From Orbilia blumenaviensis (taxonomy: Eukaryota; Ascomycota; Orbiliomycetes; Orbiliales; Orbiliaceae), in assembly GCA_036872755.1 (NCBI GenBank), contig JAVHNS010000005.1, forward strand, positions 496,001 through 560,000: DNA of 64,000 bases, given 5' to 3'. Both the position numbers and the translations under genes were made by a program. The notes beneath the pieces are model-generated. The model made no database searches. It saw nothing but the letters and a program-made list of their open reading frames with translations, and was not told where the DNA came from. Below, piece by piece: positions 1 through 11,309 of the stretch. Numbering within the stretch: position 1 is the first letter of the stretch; each line of letters begins with the position of its first letter.

Positions 1-1595
1 TTTTCATATATTTTTTATCTTCCTGATCTTTCTTTTTTCCGAAGAAGATGTGTATTTCAAACGTGGGTTATTTACCGAAGGAAAGGGACTAGGACTTTAG
101 GCTTCTTCCTCTGTCTTGTTCTGGCTTTGCCTCTAACTAGCTGCTGGTTTCCCCGTGGCTGTTCAATTAGCTGTGGGGACGATGGAAGGTAGGAAAGCTT
201 TCCAACTGGATACCAAATACCGGATCAGATGGATGAAACTGGATTAAAGCAAGCAAGCAAGCCCAAGACTAGGACCACCTCCATACTAAAAAAAGAGAGG
301 AGAGAGATATCAGATCATATCAAGCCGACTTGACGGATATACGTTGCTTGATTAAACATCTACATTGCATTGTACCGACCGATACGGGGGCGTCGACGTG
401 CAGACCATGCAGTAATCGAATTCAGCAGCCCCCTCTCCATATGGCCATGTGAACAGATGCAAAGATGATACAGTAGTCTTAATCAATATTTGCCTCTCAT
501 CCATCTGCATTGCATTCTGTCAAATAGATCGTGCAGATTAGGTATCTTCTAGTAGTTTAGTAGTATAGCAGTAGATAAATAATAAAAATAATATTTTTAA
601 TCCCGCTGCCTCCGCTCCGCATCTCTCACATTCTGGCATCCGATAGGACGGTATTATAGCTACATACACAATACGTGCTTTCGTACGTGGACCCCAATTG
701 CATTTGCCAAAAGGAAAAAAGCCACTGACCACCACTATCGACTCACCTCACTTCACCTCGCTCGCTCGCTCGTTCTCGTTCGTTCGGTTCGTATTCTTTT
801 TGTTTTTTGTTTCCAAGCTCTGTGCAGGCGGCGGGCAGCAGGGCGCATTCGATTGGCTGGCAGGAAAGGAGGAGGCTGGTCCAACGAAAGGAAACGAACA
901 ACAATCCACCAAGCCAAAACAATCGATTTCCGGCAAGGGACTGGTTTTTTCTCTCTCGCTTTTTTGGATGGATGGGGCCTAATAACAGCAATAGTATGGA
1001 CCAAACAGAACAGTCCCCGGGCCCAGAAGAAGCTGGTTTAGTTTAGTGCTTGTTGGTGCTGGTGGTTGGTTCCCATTCCCATTCATTTCATTCCCGTTGA
1101 CATTAACATCAACCTCCTTCTCTCTCTTGCACACTCCATCGTCAACATCATCAACAACAACAATTACAACTATTGAGTCCCTTTGACTGCTGTCTCATTT
1201 TTTAGGATTTTTTATTTACCGTTTTCTTCTTTCCTTTTTCCTGTTGCATAGCGTGTTCTCCCGTTTTTCTTCTTTTTCTTCTTCTTTTTTTTTTTTTTCC
1301 TTTTTCCCTCCCTTTTCCCTTTTGCTTTTCTTTAGGACGGAGGGATTCTGTTTACGCGACCAACGAGTGAAAGGAACGAACGAAGAGCAATAGAGAAAAC
1401 GATAAAAAAAAAGGGAGCAAGGGATAGAATATTTCCTTTTCATTCAAATCGGTCATTCGATCAATCAAGCGGAATTTCAATCCATCACGGGAATAATTTG
1501 TCCAAGGGGACCTTTTTCTTCAATTCCAATTGGTATTCTTATCGTTCCTTTGTGCTACGCGGGAGTAGCACCATAGAAGAACCATTCCTTCCCAA
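1..1595. other. Non-coding upstream region and long leader of the BTB gene
   Basis: No convincing coding exon is seen on either strand. The last 400 bases are pyrimidine-rich (a run of CTT/T tracts around 1230-1335), which is common in fungal 5' leaders. Short open frames around 740-1040 overlap each other on both strands and look like chance. Confidence 0.6.
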
Positions 1596-2899
1596 ATGTC
1601 GTTCCAAGCGTACCACTCCCGTATGCCATCTTATGCAGAGTATGTTGAACCTCCCTCTTTATCTATTCTATCATATCTGGATATCGTTATCCGATATGCC
1701 CCTCCTGCCTTCCCTTTCATTCCTGAACTATACAATCCATTAGTTCGGTGTTGTTGTTGTTACTCGTACTAGTATTATCGTGTGATGATTGTTGGTATTA
1801 TTATCGACTTGGGTCAACTAACATTTCTTTCTCTCTCTTCTCTCCTCTTTCCAGCATCCTAAACTCGGAAGTTTTCAACTTCCTCATAGGTCCGTCGCGG
1901 ACCCGGTTCGGCATCCACAAATGCCTACTGGCCGCCCATTCCGATGTCCTAAAGCGCATCCTCGACAGCCACATGCGCGAAGCAACAACAAAGGAGATGG
2001 TCCTTGAGGAAGTCGAAGAGGACTGCTTCGCCTGCTTCTCAGAGTACCTCTACACGGGAAAATACCCCGTTCCACGTCCTAGAGATCTATACCCAGGGAA
2101 TGTAGGAAAGGGGCTGGCAGGTCTCGTCGGTGGGATGGGCGGGGACATGAGTGACACCGAATCCTACAGAAAGAAATCCGCAGCCGCGCCCGCGACGACC
2201 ACGAAGAAAAAGCAGAGCCGTGGATTCGCTGGATTCGGTGGTGGTGGTGAACTCTCCCCTCCCCGTCCCGGTAGTCCCGCGGGTCCAGGCGGGAGCCCGT
2301 ATAACTCCACAACTCACGACTTCACCAATGTCTTCATCACCCTTGCGGGCTTGTACGTTCTCGCTGAGAAGTATAATATCCAGTATCTTAAGCATTTGGC
2401 TTTGAGCGACCTTAGCAACCAGCTGAAACATAGCTTTGAGCTGATTCCGACACGGAGGGGGGATATTGTTGAGTTGATACGGTATACGTATAATAACACG
2501 TATGAACCAAAGCAAGATCCTAGGTCGAAGGAGCTGAAGGAGGAAGGGCTTAGGAGTCTGGTCAGCAACTATGCGGCGCTTAAGATCAACGGGTTGAGGG
2601 CCAGAAGAGGACTGGGACTCGGAAGCACGAATGGGGCACCACCACCGGATGAAGAAGGGGACTACGGTGGCTTCGATGAGTTGATCGCCGATGGCGGGGA
2701 CTTTATTAAGGATCTCATCGGGAAGGTTGCGATTGATGATGATGAGAATAGGAGGTACGGAAATAGTCTGCTAAACATTCCGGTATACTTTGAGGGACCA
2801 TATGATACCAGTGGTGGGTATGAAAGGGCAATGATGTATGGAGGGTTCGTGTCGAGGATGGACGATAAAGTTGGGAGCGATAGTGGATGGCCATTCTGA
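1596..2899 (+). CDS. BTB/POZ domain protein
   Basis: Two exons are proposed: 1596-1639 and 1855-2899, with a 215-nt intron (GTATGT donor, AACTAAC branch site, CCAG acceptor). The join creates Ala-Asp-Ile-Leu-Asn-Ser and runs straight into a BTB fold, giving 362 residues. Residues about 15-80 carry the BTB hallmarks: a V-F-N-F-L-I-G strand, the H-K-C-L-L-A-A-H-S core helix, and F-S-E-Y-L-Y-T-G-K-Y. BTB domains mediate dimerisation and often recruit substrates to cullin-3 ubiquitin ligases; no second recognisable domain (Kelch, MATH, zinc finger) follows. The rest is a low-complexity Lys/Pro/Gly insert (about 130-180) and an uncharacterised helical part. An ATG at 1748 opens the same frame but lies inside the intron and encodes an implausible leader. 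The 3' end is ambiguous: the frame stays open for 36 codons after the TGA, to 3010, and an in-frame intron (2818-2931) could instead remove that stop. Confidence 0.8.
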
Positions 2900-3010
2900 C
2901 AATTAAGGTCATCGGCTATAGCGGAGTATAGCCGGTACCTCGGAAGTAGTGACCCCAACGGGAGGGGGATCGACGAGGATGATGAGTTTGTTATTGAGGA
3001 GGGGTCGTGA
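2818..3010 (+). other. Alternative 3' end of the BTB gene (in-frame intron or stop readthrough)
   Basis: A GTATGA donor at 2818 and a TATAG acceptor ending at 2931 bound a 114-nt segment, a multiple of three, with CTGAC near 2896-2900 as a candidate branch site. Removing it deletes the TGA at 2897-2899 and joins the frame to an acidic tail (rich in Asp/Glu) ending at a TGA at 3008-3010, giving 361 residues. Without splicing, the same tail is in frame after the TGA. The stop context is TGA-CAA-TTA. Confidence 0.5.
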
Positions 3011-5494
3011 CAATTTTCGGGAGAGAGAAGGCGAAGACATCCTCAAAGACGATCTACGTTTGTGGCCCGGCGCTCCCAGTCCCAGGCGCCGTCGTCATCA
3101 TCATTCAATGGTGCCAAAGGGAGTTTAGGTCTTGAAAAAGTTTGGTTATGGGCAGTTGTGGCAGTTGCTTTTTGGACCTGTTGAAGCGATTGGCGTTTTT
3201 ACACCCTTTTTTTATTGCAGAAGACCGGCCGCTTTTCGAAAACCCACTTCGAACTTCTACGTTTTATCGCGAAAACATAAACCCAACGTTGGAAATGCAT
3301 GCATATGGACCAATGATGATTTTTCATTGATATAAAGCTATTTTTTATATCGATCTTACTTTCAGCAGGCGATGTCGTTTTTACGTTTTTCTTTTCTTCG
3401 AGGAGCCTTTTCTCTCTCCCATACCCCTTCTCCTGCTCTCTTTGCTTTGGACTTTGAGGGCAGACGACTATTTATTATCATCTTTCATTATTATCATTTG
3501 AAATGCTATTCCTGGCATTTCTATCTCTTGGATTGGTACATATACACACACCCCAGCGGAAGCTAACTGAGCTGCAATGTCCGTCTTGAACTTTTTTTCT
3601 ATTATATTTTGGTTCTGAACTCTGAACGTCTTTCCTTGTTTAAGTTTTTACCTTTACCTTTCCTGGTTTATGATTTGATGCTCTAATTTCCCTACTATAT
3701 CTTATCTTATCTTTTTGAGTATATATATTTTTAGTATTTTGATAGCTCAACTTTTTTTTACCAATTGAATTGTTTGAAATGGGCAAATCCGATTCTTTAT
3801 TTTCCTCTATCAGACCTTTCTGGTTTGAACTTGAATGTGCACGCCATTGTCGGAATAGAATCAAGCCTTCGGAGATTTCGGCCCTAAGTAGAACTTGCCC
3901 GCAGTAGCCTTGCGGGATCGAGGAAGGCCCGGTTACACAAAAAGTTTGAATTCAAATAGCCTTTTTTTTGGTTGTTTTGAAGTTGGTTGTAGCTGACTGT
4001 GGAGTCTGGTGACTTTTTGGATTGCTTAATGCTTCGGTGTACATTGATTGAGACATTGGTGGGGCTGCAGTTGGGCTGTTGAAGACGGTGGGGCTGGGAA
4101 ATCCCCGTCCTTTCGCTGTATCTTTCGGATTTACTATTTAACGGCTACTGCGGGTAGATAAGTGAATACTTAAGTACTTTGATATCTTGGAAGGAGCTGC
4201 AGGTAGATTTCAGCTGCCTAATAAAGGCATCACATTTGGGCATGCCCGGAAAAATAAAGAGGACAAGTCTTCAAGTCACTGCTATTTTTTTTTTTTTTTT
4301 TTTTTTTACTCTCCTGTAGGGCTTTTCGTTGGTACTTAGGACTACTTATGTATAGACAATCCTGAACAAGTACTGCGGCCCAAAAATCTGACCGGCTGAT
4401 GCGGCTGCAGTTGGGTATGATTCGATGTGTGTATACGTACACTTTCCTGCACAAGATACGTACAAGATTTTCTGCACCCGGCTCGGGATTGGTGACACTC
4501 GAATATCGGCTTATACATATATACATAGATTAGCACTGCATTACATATGTATTTTGCGAGATGGCTGGTCTTCTTTGGGCCGCCTGCATATCAATTGTAA
4601 CGCTATAGCTATAGTGGTCGGTCGGGTACATGTGGGGATTACGTGCTGTGATGCATGCCAGAAGTGAGGTGAGGTGAGGTTTGAAGGATCTGGATGTTCG
4701 ATTGGATGCATGCAGGGAAATAGCTGGTTCACAACTACCTGGCCCGAGATTCGAATTCTTCTCCTGTCGGGCTTTTAGACTTCGGATGACATGGGGCGGA
4801 GCCTCAATTTAATGGCGAGAGGAAATGTGTATTATTCTTTTAGCAGGAGCTTTAAGTACCCCTTTACAGTATTAATTAACTTCTGTACCCTACGTCCTAT
4901 AGCTCTACAGCCTCGACCTTCAATAATGTTGGATTTTCAGTGTTGCAGACTCTCTAATAAGCACTACGCCAAGCAGAGATTAGGCTCCACTGGCGCGGCT
5001 GCACGGTCTGCGACCTCTCCCTAGCTCTCAATGGGAAGGGGGAAAGATTGGGGTCAAGGCACCCTCGCCGGCGAAACCTGACCATGTGGAGGTGAGGTGA
5101 GTAAGTACGTGAGGCATCATTAGAACGCAGCTGCTGCGCGAAAAAGAGGCTGAGCCTCCCTCTGCCGTGCTTCGATCCCCCTCGTTTCACACAAAAGTGA
5201 AGAGGCCCCAAAACATCTTGCGCTGGTCGGTTTAAAACTGAATCCTTCGCCAATAGTCTTGTTTTTCTTTCTTCCTCCATTGCACATATTGTATTTTCTT
5301 TGGCAGCCTTCTAACTTCTTTTTTGTCCATTAATTCTCGAAATGTATTTTTTTGCCTCTTAAGTTGTAATAACATAATGGCAGGCGGATCGCGGTAGCAG
5401 AAAAGACCATAAGCGCAAAGCTTCTGCCAGCCAGAGGTTCATGAAACCGACCGCCAAAGTAAAACAAAAAGGATACCAATAAGCTAAGCTAAAG
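3011..5494. other. Intergenic region
   Basis: Nothing supportable as a gene. It holds a 23-base T run at 4285-4307 and short GAGGT tandem copies near 4665-4680. The open frames here, including one on the minus strand at 4954-5280, have composition unlike the neighbouring proteins. Confidence 0.6.
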
Positions 5495-8224
5495 ATGGAT
5501 CCTCTTTCAATCGCGGCTTCAGTCGCTGGCCTACTATCTCTTTGTATCCAGATAGGCCAGACGGTAGGCACACTAGCAGACGCCCTCGAGAACGTCGACA
5601 ACACTATTAGCTCTTTTCGCGGGGAGATCTCAGCCTTGTCTGGTGTCTTACAATCCATAAGCACCGCATTCAGTGATCCCGCCCGTCACAGGATACTCGA
5701 AGAAGCCAGCCATGGAACCGGTCACCTTGGCGAGTATTGGAAAGGCGTGGTGGTGTCATTGGATCATTGTGGGACGACATTGAAGAAGATGAATGTAGTA
5801 TTAGATGGGGTTCAGACTAGTAGAAGAACGAGGTTGTTCAGAAGCTTTGGGAAGCATTTGAAGTTGACGTCTGAGGAAGGAGTTTTGACGCTGTATCGTC
5901 AGGAGGTGCAGTCACATACTGCTAATCTGCAGATTTCACTGCAGATGATTAGCGTGTAAGTATTTTTCTAAACTATCCGTCCTCCGATGCTTGGAGGTTT
6001 AAAGAAGTCCTATAAGGCTGACGGGTTAAACGCTGCGGATGCAAGGTGCCTGTCTCTCGCTTCGGATGATGTGAATGCGGATACAACGGTCCGACTCGAC
6101 GAACTAAGCGACGACGTACGAAATATCTTCCGTCTGCTAGAACGCACAAGAGGCGACCTTCCAACTCCCAAAGCAGGGGATAAAGTAACACTAGCACTTG
6201 TTTCATCCTCACAATCGGTTGTAGATGATTTACAATCTTGTTTGGGTGCCGCCGAGATTTTGATTTCAGACGCTTCTACGCTTGCTGAAAAGATTTCCTT
6301 GAGAGGACCTGCGTCTGTTATTATTCCTGCGCCGAATTATTTTACCACAGCACAGAGGAGGAGGGTTCAGGACTGGATCAATGCGCCTACAGTAGATGTT
6401 GTTAGTGACAGCTCATCGGAGGCGACAACCAGAACGGCACCATTCGACACTAGGAGTTCAGTTAGTACTCATGCTACCTCGCCGATGGTCGATAGGTTTA
6501 AGCCTGGATTACCAGCCCATAACGAAGAAAGTAGTCTAAGTGACACCGAAGACTCATTTTCAGAATCTTCCGATATCGACAGCGGGTTTAAGACAAATCT
6601 TTTCCAGGCTGGGCTTCAGTATTTCGAGCAGGGCGACTATGTCCGTGCTGAAAGATTCTTTACGAAGGCTGTTCAAGCTGGCGAGGGCGAGAAGAGCAAA
6701 CCCTCGGATGGGGAGATGATGAAGGTGAAGTTTTATCTAGCGCAGACGTTATGCAAACAGCGAAGGTGGGATGATGCACTTGCGCTTCTTACTACCTTGC
6801 AGGCGCTTAAACCGACAGGCGATGCGCTTAAGTGGATGGAATCTAGTATCCTCCACGAACTAGCTTTGGTATACCTAGGCAAGGGAGTGGCTGAGAAAGC
6901 AAGAGTATGCGCCAAATCCGCCAGCGAGAAGCGAAAGAAGATGTACGGGAAGAAAGATCCGCGGTTTCGTTCTTCCGTTGGATTATTGGCAGATATCTGC
7001 CAGAACCAGGGCGACCCAGAAGCGGCAGAGGGATATCGAAGGTTCATACCCAAGGATACTTGGAACTCTTATACATGCATTCACAAGACGGTTCCTGATC
7101 AAAACGTTGACGAGAAGGAAGTCGTCGCAATTCGCACGACTTTAGTGGACACTGAGCTGGACGACTATTTCGAGGAGCTGGGGCCGCTGAATTCAATCTC
7201 TCGCTCTAACAGTACTCAGCTTTCATCCTCCAATAATATCTCCCGCAGCACTAGCTTTATGTCGCGAGCGGCTACAACACCACTGACCCAATATTCGTTC
7301 GATTCTATGTTCGCGCGTCCACCGCCCCGGGCTAATACAGACTCATACGTTCCGCCGCGAAGCAATGCATTTGAATTGGATTCCACTGGTGTCACGCTTG
7401 AACCAGCCGAGCAGCCAGCGCCGGGCAAACCCTCCATCATACTTAAATCTGATGTCGAAGGCCAAAAACCCTATGTCAAGGACTTCCTCAAGACCTTCAG
7501 AGAAGTTGGACAAAATCAAATGCTCGGATCGAAGGATAAAGCCGCCAAACTCGCCATGGCGTATTACAGAAGCTTTGATGCCGAGAGCCTCAAGTTCAAG
7601 CACATAACCCGTTATATGAACGATGCGGCATGGAGGGCGCTCGAGAAAAATATAATGGAGGGATTGTCTAGTCTTTCCTCTACCGGTCATGGGTTTTCTG
7701 CGATTCATTTCTTCGCAATGTTGGGGATTCCCAGCATTGTTGAGTTGCTTTTGGACCGGAAAGCAGATGTATCTGCTAAGGCTGGGCAGATACTTGCGTA
7801 TACGCAACCACCGATTGAGAGCAGGAGAGGGAAACTCGGTGGGTTGGCAAGGTCACTATCAAGAGGATCCATCAGTACTCTTGGAGCTATACCACCAACC
7901 GAATACACCTGGTCCCCACTACATTTTGCCTGTGCATACTCTGGAGAGCCTGAAACGGTGAAACTACTTATCAGTAGGGGTGCTCAGTTGGAGGAGAAAG
8001 TTGGGAAGGGGTATACCCCCCTCCTTGTGGCGACCAGGAAAGCAGCCCTGGATATGGATAGATTCCTCAACCATGCCACGGATCTTCCAGTTATCAAGAT
8101 GCTCGTGGATTGTGGAGCAAAGGTTGATGTTTTGGACAGCGACGGCCTAGGGATACATGCCCATGCTCATTGCATGGTGACTGAAGATTTGGCAGCTTAC
8201 CTCCTCAGCCTGTCGGCTGACTAA
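5495..8224 (+). CDS. STAND-type N-terminal domain / TPR / ankyrin repeat protein
   Basis: Two exons, 5495-5955 and 6046-8224, flank a 90-nt intron (GTAAGT donor, GCAAG acceptor), giving 879 residues. The start Met-Asp-Pro-Leu-Ser-Ile and the following alpha-helical segment (about 1-155) match the fungal N-terminal domain found on STAND/NLR-like proteins and PigL-type proteins. Residues about 340-490 form TPR-like helices (G-L-Q-Y-F-E-Q-G-D-Y, then Y-L-A-Q-T-L-C-K-Q-R-R-W-D-D-A). A Ser-rich linker follows, and the last ~180 residues contain ankyrin repeats (S-A-I-H-F-F-A-M-L-G and S-P-L-H-F-A-C-A-Y-S-G with L-L-I-S-R-G-A). No Walker A motif or NACHT/NB-ARC core is visible. The likely role is protein-protein recognition or signalling, perhaps heterokaryon incompatibility or innate immunity by analogy with the family. 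The acceptor was chosen because nearer AGs (6004, 6007, 6016) break the frame. Confidence 0.8.
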
Positions 8225-8760
8225 CTAGGGGTAGTTGCACGTTTGCGGATGAATGTTTCTCGATGGCGGGGTCCATCATTGGAGTAATACATAATTTAAT
8301 ATATCTCTACCTCTTCTGCTAATATTTGGGCGCTGAGAAGTGGTTATCTAAGTTGATTATTGCGATTCGGCTTGCAATTGATGTCCCGGCAGGAAGGGGC
8401 CTATACCATTTACCGTTGAAAGGGTCTTTGAAGCTTTACTTTTTTAACTTTCACTTTTTTGGGGATCTGGAGCCACACGATGGATTATTTCTTGTACATT
8501 TAATAATATATATTTTCTATGTATACAAGTAGTAATTATAACAATTGAAGATATCTACTTATTTGTCTAGAGTCTAAAGGTGGGATCTGTATTTCTATAA
8601 CGTTAACGGAAGAAACAATCCCCACCACTCCTCTAGCTTTCGTATGTATACCATTGGAGAACCGCTTTGAAGTCCCCCAGCTAGATCGATACCCATTTAC
8701 TTCTTGTCTCGTAAACCAGACCACAACATAAATAAAAGCTCTGCCGCATACTCACACATG

Positions 8761-9015
8761 TTCCACTTGGATACATACGTTCGTTCAGCGGAAGAGATGC
8801 CCTACTGTACCATGCGCGGTAACGGTATCGTGGCCCCACCCCGCAACGAGACCTATTTTGAACCTGTTCCCCGACCACCGAATAGGACTTCTTTGAGAAC
8901 CCGTTCCCAACCAGACATAATTCCCTTACCTGGTTTTCCAAGCCGAGAGGCTGAATTGGCGGCTTTTCTAGGACCCTCTCATCGAGGCCGGCAAATAATT
9001 AGGCGAAGGATATAA
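8761..9015 (+). CDS. Possible small hypothetical protein
   Basis: An 84-residue frame starts at the second ATG (8761) of a longer open frame beginning at 8704. It is rich in Pro and Arg, with basic residues at the end, and has no signal peptide or membrane segment. No domain is recognised. It lies about 500 bases downstream of the STAND/ankyrin gene. The antisense strand is open over much of the same stretch, so it may be chance. Confidence 0.22.
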   Translation, partial: FHLDTYVRSAEEMPYCTMRGNGIVAPPRNETYFEPVPRPPNRTSLRTRSQPDIIPLPGFPSREAELAAFLGPSHRGRQIIRRRI

Positions 9016-9189
9016 TTTCAGTCTCCGGTAGAGGTCGACGTGGAGATTGTCCGGAGTTCTTCGTTTGTTACTAGTAGTTAAGTCGCACGATGAGAACTTC
9101 AGGTGTAGCCAACGCCCCGGATGAACGAAGCAAAAGAATACATAACTAAGGGTTGCTGTGTTAAACCCCGCAAGGCTGGATTAACCCCT

Positions 9190-9215
9190 GGGGGGGGGGG
9201 GGGGGGGGGGGGGGG
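9190..9215 (+). repeat. Poly-G homopolymer (26 G)
   Basis: An uninterrupted run of 26 G on the plus strand, immediately preceded by CCCCT. Such a run can form G-quadruplex structures. Its exact length is prone to assembly error. Confidence 0.9.
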
Positions 9216-10280
9216 AGGAAGGGGTTTGTAGAGTACTAAAGCCCTCAGACTGGGAAAATTCTAGGTCTCTTCCGAGGAGCTTTCCAGAATTCTGCCTCTT
9301 CCACACAAGATTGACATTGAAGACCTTTGATCTCAAAGTATTTGATTTCCGATCTTGTGATTGGGGTGGAAGATGAAACCATTTCCCTGTGGGCTGGGGC
9401 CACAAGGTGGCCACAAAGAGTGTATTTGATGAGAGTGAGTATGGTGGGCAAAGTTGTTTTGGTGGATTTAGAAATATTTTATTTGGTTGAGAAAGTTGTG
9501 AACGGAGTTGGCTTATATTCCAGTGCGTGGAGGTGGAGTTGCTTTTTTGAGAGGTACTTGTGTATTGGGGGAGCCATTGTGAAGTGGTGGAGTGAGGTGG
9601 ATATATAGTAGTGTTATTTGCCATCGTGAGGTTGCACTTTGGGAACATATTTAGAATTTGATTTGAAGGTGCGGGTTTGAGTGAAGAATGATGTTGAGTA
9701 CAGGGACACCAGGCTGAGGACGTTGGAATAGGAATGCGAGACTGAGACTATAAATTTGTCTTAGAGTTTGAGGAGATAGAAAGCACCCTTAAAAATAAAA
9801 GAGGTATCTGGGTGATAGGAATATCGGAATACTAAGTTCCAAGAGATTTGTGGTACTCGTGGAGAGGCATAATGGGGGAATGTGGTATTTCGCGTGAGGT
9901 ATATTGTAAAAATAATAAGAAAGATATTACAAGTAGCGAATTTGCCTGGGATGATGTAAAAGATAGCTATAGGATAATGGTGACATACATATAGAGCAGT
10001 ATAGTATTCAGAAAGGGGAATCTAGGAAGATAGAAAAGTCCGAAGGGGAGGCAAGCCTTATTTATCTTAATCTTGGACCCTCTTCAAATCAACTCCATGA
10101 AAAATATATACATTACCGGGTATGAAAACCATGTTACTTTTGCCAGTGTGTATAGGCACCAAAGCTTTGATCCTTTGATGGCGTAGCGTATGGCGTGGCG
10201 TCGCGGTGATAGATTGGAACGGATATCGCGGATCTTGAACATTTGATATGTGCTGTTGGTTCACGAAACAGCAGTATTGC

Positions 10281-10937
10281 TTAGTCGTCGTCGAATTCAT
10301 TGTTCTGTAGCATTCTAGAAGACTTTGCGACCCGTTTCTGTTTTCCAGGCTTTCTCCGGTCTTTGTCGATATCACGGTGGACAACTTCAATGTTGATTCC
10401 AGGAGGCCATTTCAACCTTGCGAGTTCCTCCGCCATACTAGCGCTCCGGTGGCGCCCAAGGTGACAAAAACAATTAACAAGGACAATTGGTTCGTTCTCG
10501 TTATCTAAGTTTTCCCGGCTACAACCGATCGAGATGTTATCCTCTATATCGTCTTCATCTGATACCAGGTGTTCTTTGTCGTTTAGTTTGGGGTCTAAAG
10601 CTAAGGAATCCATCTGCTCGGGTTCCGCCCGACCTTGTTGGATTTCTTGTGTTGCATTGACGTCTTTGTCCATTCCCACACTATCCTCTTCCTTGCCGCA
10701 CTCTTGCTTCTGCAGCTCTTCAACCTCTTGCAGAATATCGGTTTGTATCGCTTGCAACAAGGTGACAAAGTCTACATCGTTCATCAGGTGATCTCGCAGC
10801 TTCTTTGACCTTCCGTCCATGTTACCCCGTAGTTGTCGCGGGGGGTTTGTGACGTTACGCATGTCATATCGCAAGGGTGCGGCGGGTTTGAGAGGACCAT
10901 AATGGGCGCCGGATGAGTATATCGTTACCATGACCAT
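10281..10937 (-). CDS. RapZ C-terminal domain-like protein
   Basis: A single exon encodes 218 residues. The N-terminal motif I-Y-S-S-G-A-H-Y-G followed by Y-D-M-R-N-V-T-N-P-P, and the later block V-L-V-N-C-F-C-H-L-G-R-H-R-S-A-S with A-E-E-L-A-R and E-V-V-H-R-D-I, match the C-terminal domain of bacterial RapZ/YvcJ proteins (normally G-x-H-R-S-V). In bacteria this domain binds RNA or nucleotide-sugar-derived metabolites; fungal members are uncharacterised. The two conserved halves are separated by a ~85-residue acidic, low-complexity insert. The P-loop ATPase half of RapZ is absent, as is usual for stand-alone fungal copies. A second Met at position 3 could also be the start. The gene is divergent from the membrane-protein gene at 11310, with a shared 372-base promoter region. 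Confidence 0.75.
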   Translation of the reverse strand: MVMVTIYSSGAHYGPLKPAAPLRYDMRNVTNPPRQLRGNMDGRSKKLRDHLMNDVDFVTLLQAIQTDILQEVEELQKQECGKEEDSVGMDKDVNATQEIQQGRAEPEQMDSLALDPKLNDKEHLVSDEDDIEDNISIGCSRENLDNENEPIVLVNCFCHLGRHRSASMAEELARLKWPPGINIEVVHRDIDKDRRKPGKQKRVAKSSRMLQNNEFDDD

Positions 10938-11309
10938 CTTCTCTTTCTTTAGTGTCGTTTTATTACTGTCCTCAAAGGGCTCTGTAGAATATAGATATCT
11001 TCGCTGCTCGTTGGATGGTATTTACTGGCCTGAAAGAACAGGACCCTGTTGTATTTCCTGTATACTATGCAGTGTGTCTTGGCGCGGCACACTGGCCTTG
11101 TTAATCTGATGGATGGATGGGCCAAAGTGCATATTCTCAGGTTACCAAATGCGCAATGTCACTCAAAAAGGAGTTGTCTCTGCGACATTGACAATTGTTT
11201 TCATGATCAATCGCCGTGAACAGTTGTTCTTAAGGCTGACCTTCGAATCAACCCGGTAAACCCCTCTCCCAATTTTTTCGGGGTGTAGCACCCAAACTTT
11301 GTCAAGATA
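10938..11309. promoter_or_regulatory. Shared divergent promoter region
   Basis: A 372-base gap between the start codons of a minus-strand gene (10937) and a plus-strand gene (11310). It must hold both promoters. No clear TATA box or operator was recognised. Confidence 0.45.

Larger units (their letters stand above)
8225..10280. other. Intergenic region with a poly-G tract
   Basis: Mostly no recognisable gene. A weak candidate short gene is listed separately at 8761-9015. A 26-base uninterrupted G run lies at 9190-9215. The minus-strand open frame covering it (9181-9648) gets its proline end from the homopolymer and is not believed. Confidence 0.55.

Noticed and set aside
4954..5280. Minus-strand 108-codon frame upstream of the ankyrin gene
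   Set aside because: Mixed composition, no domain, and it occupies the probable promoter.
9181..9648. Minus-strand 155-codon frame
   Set aside because: Its proline run is the poly-G tract and the remainder has no protein-family character.
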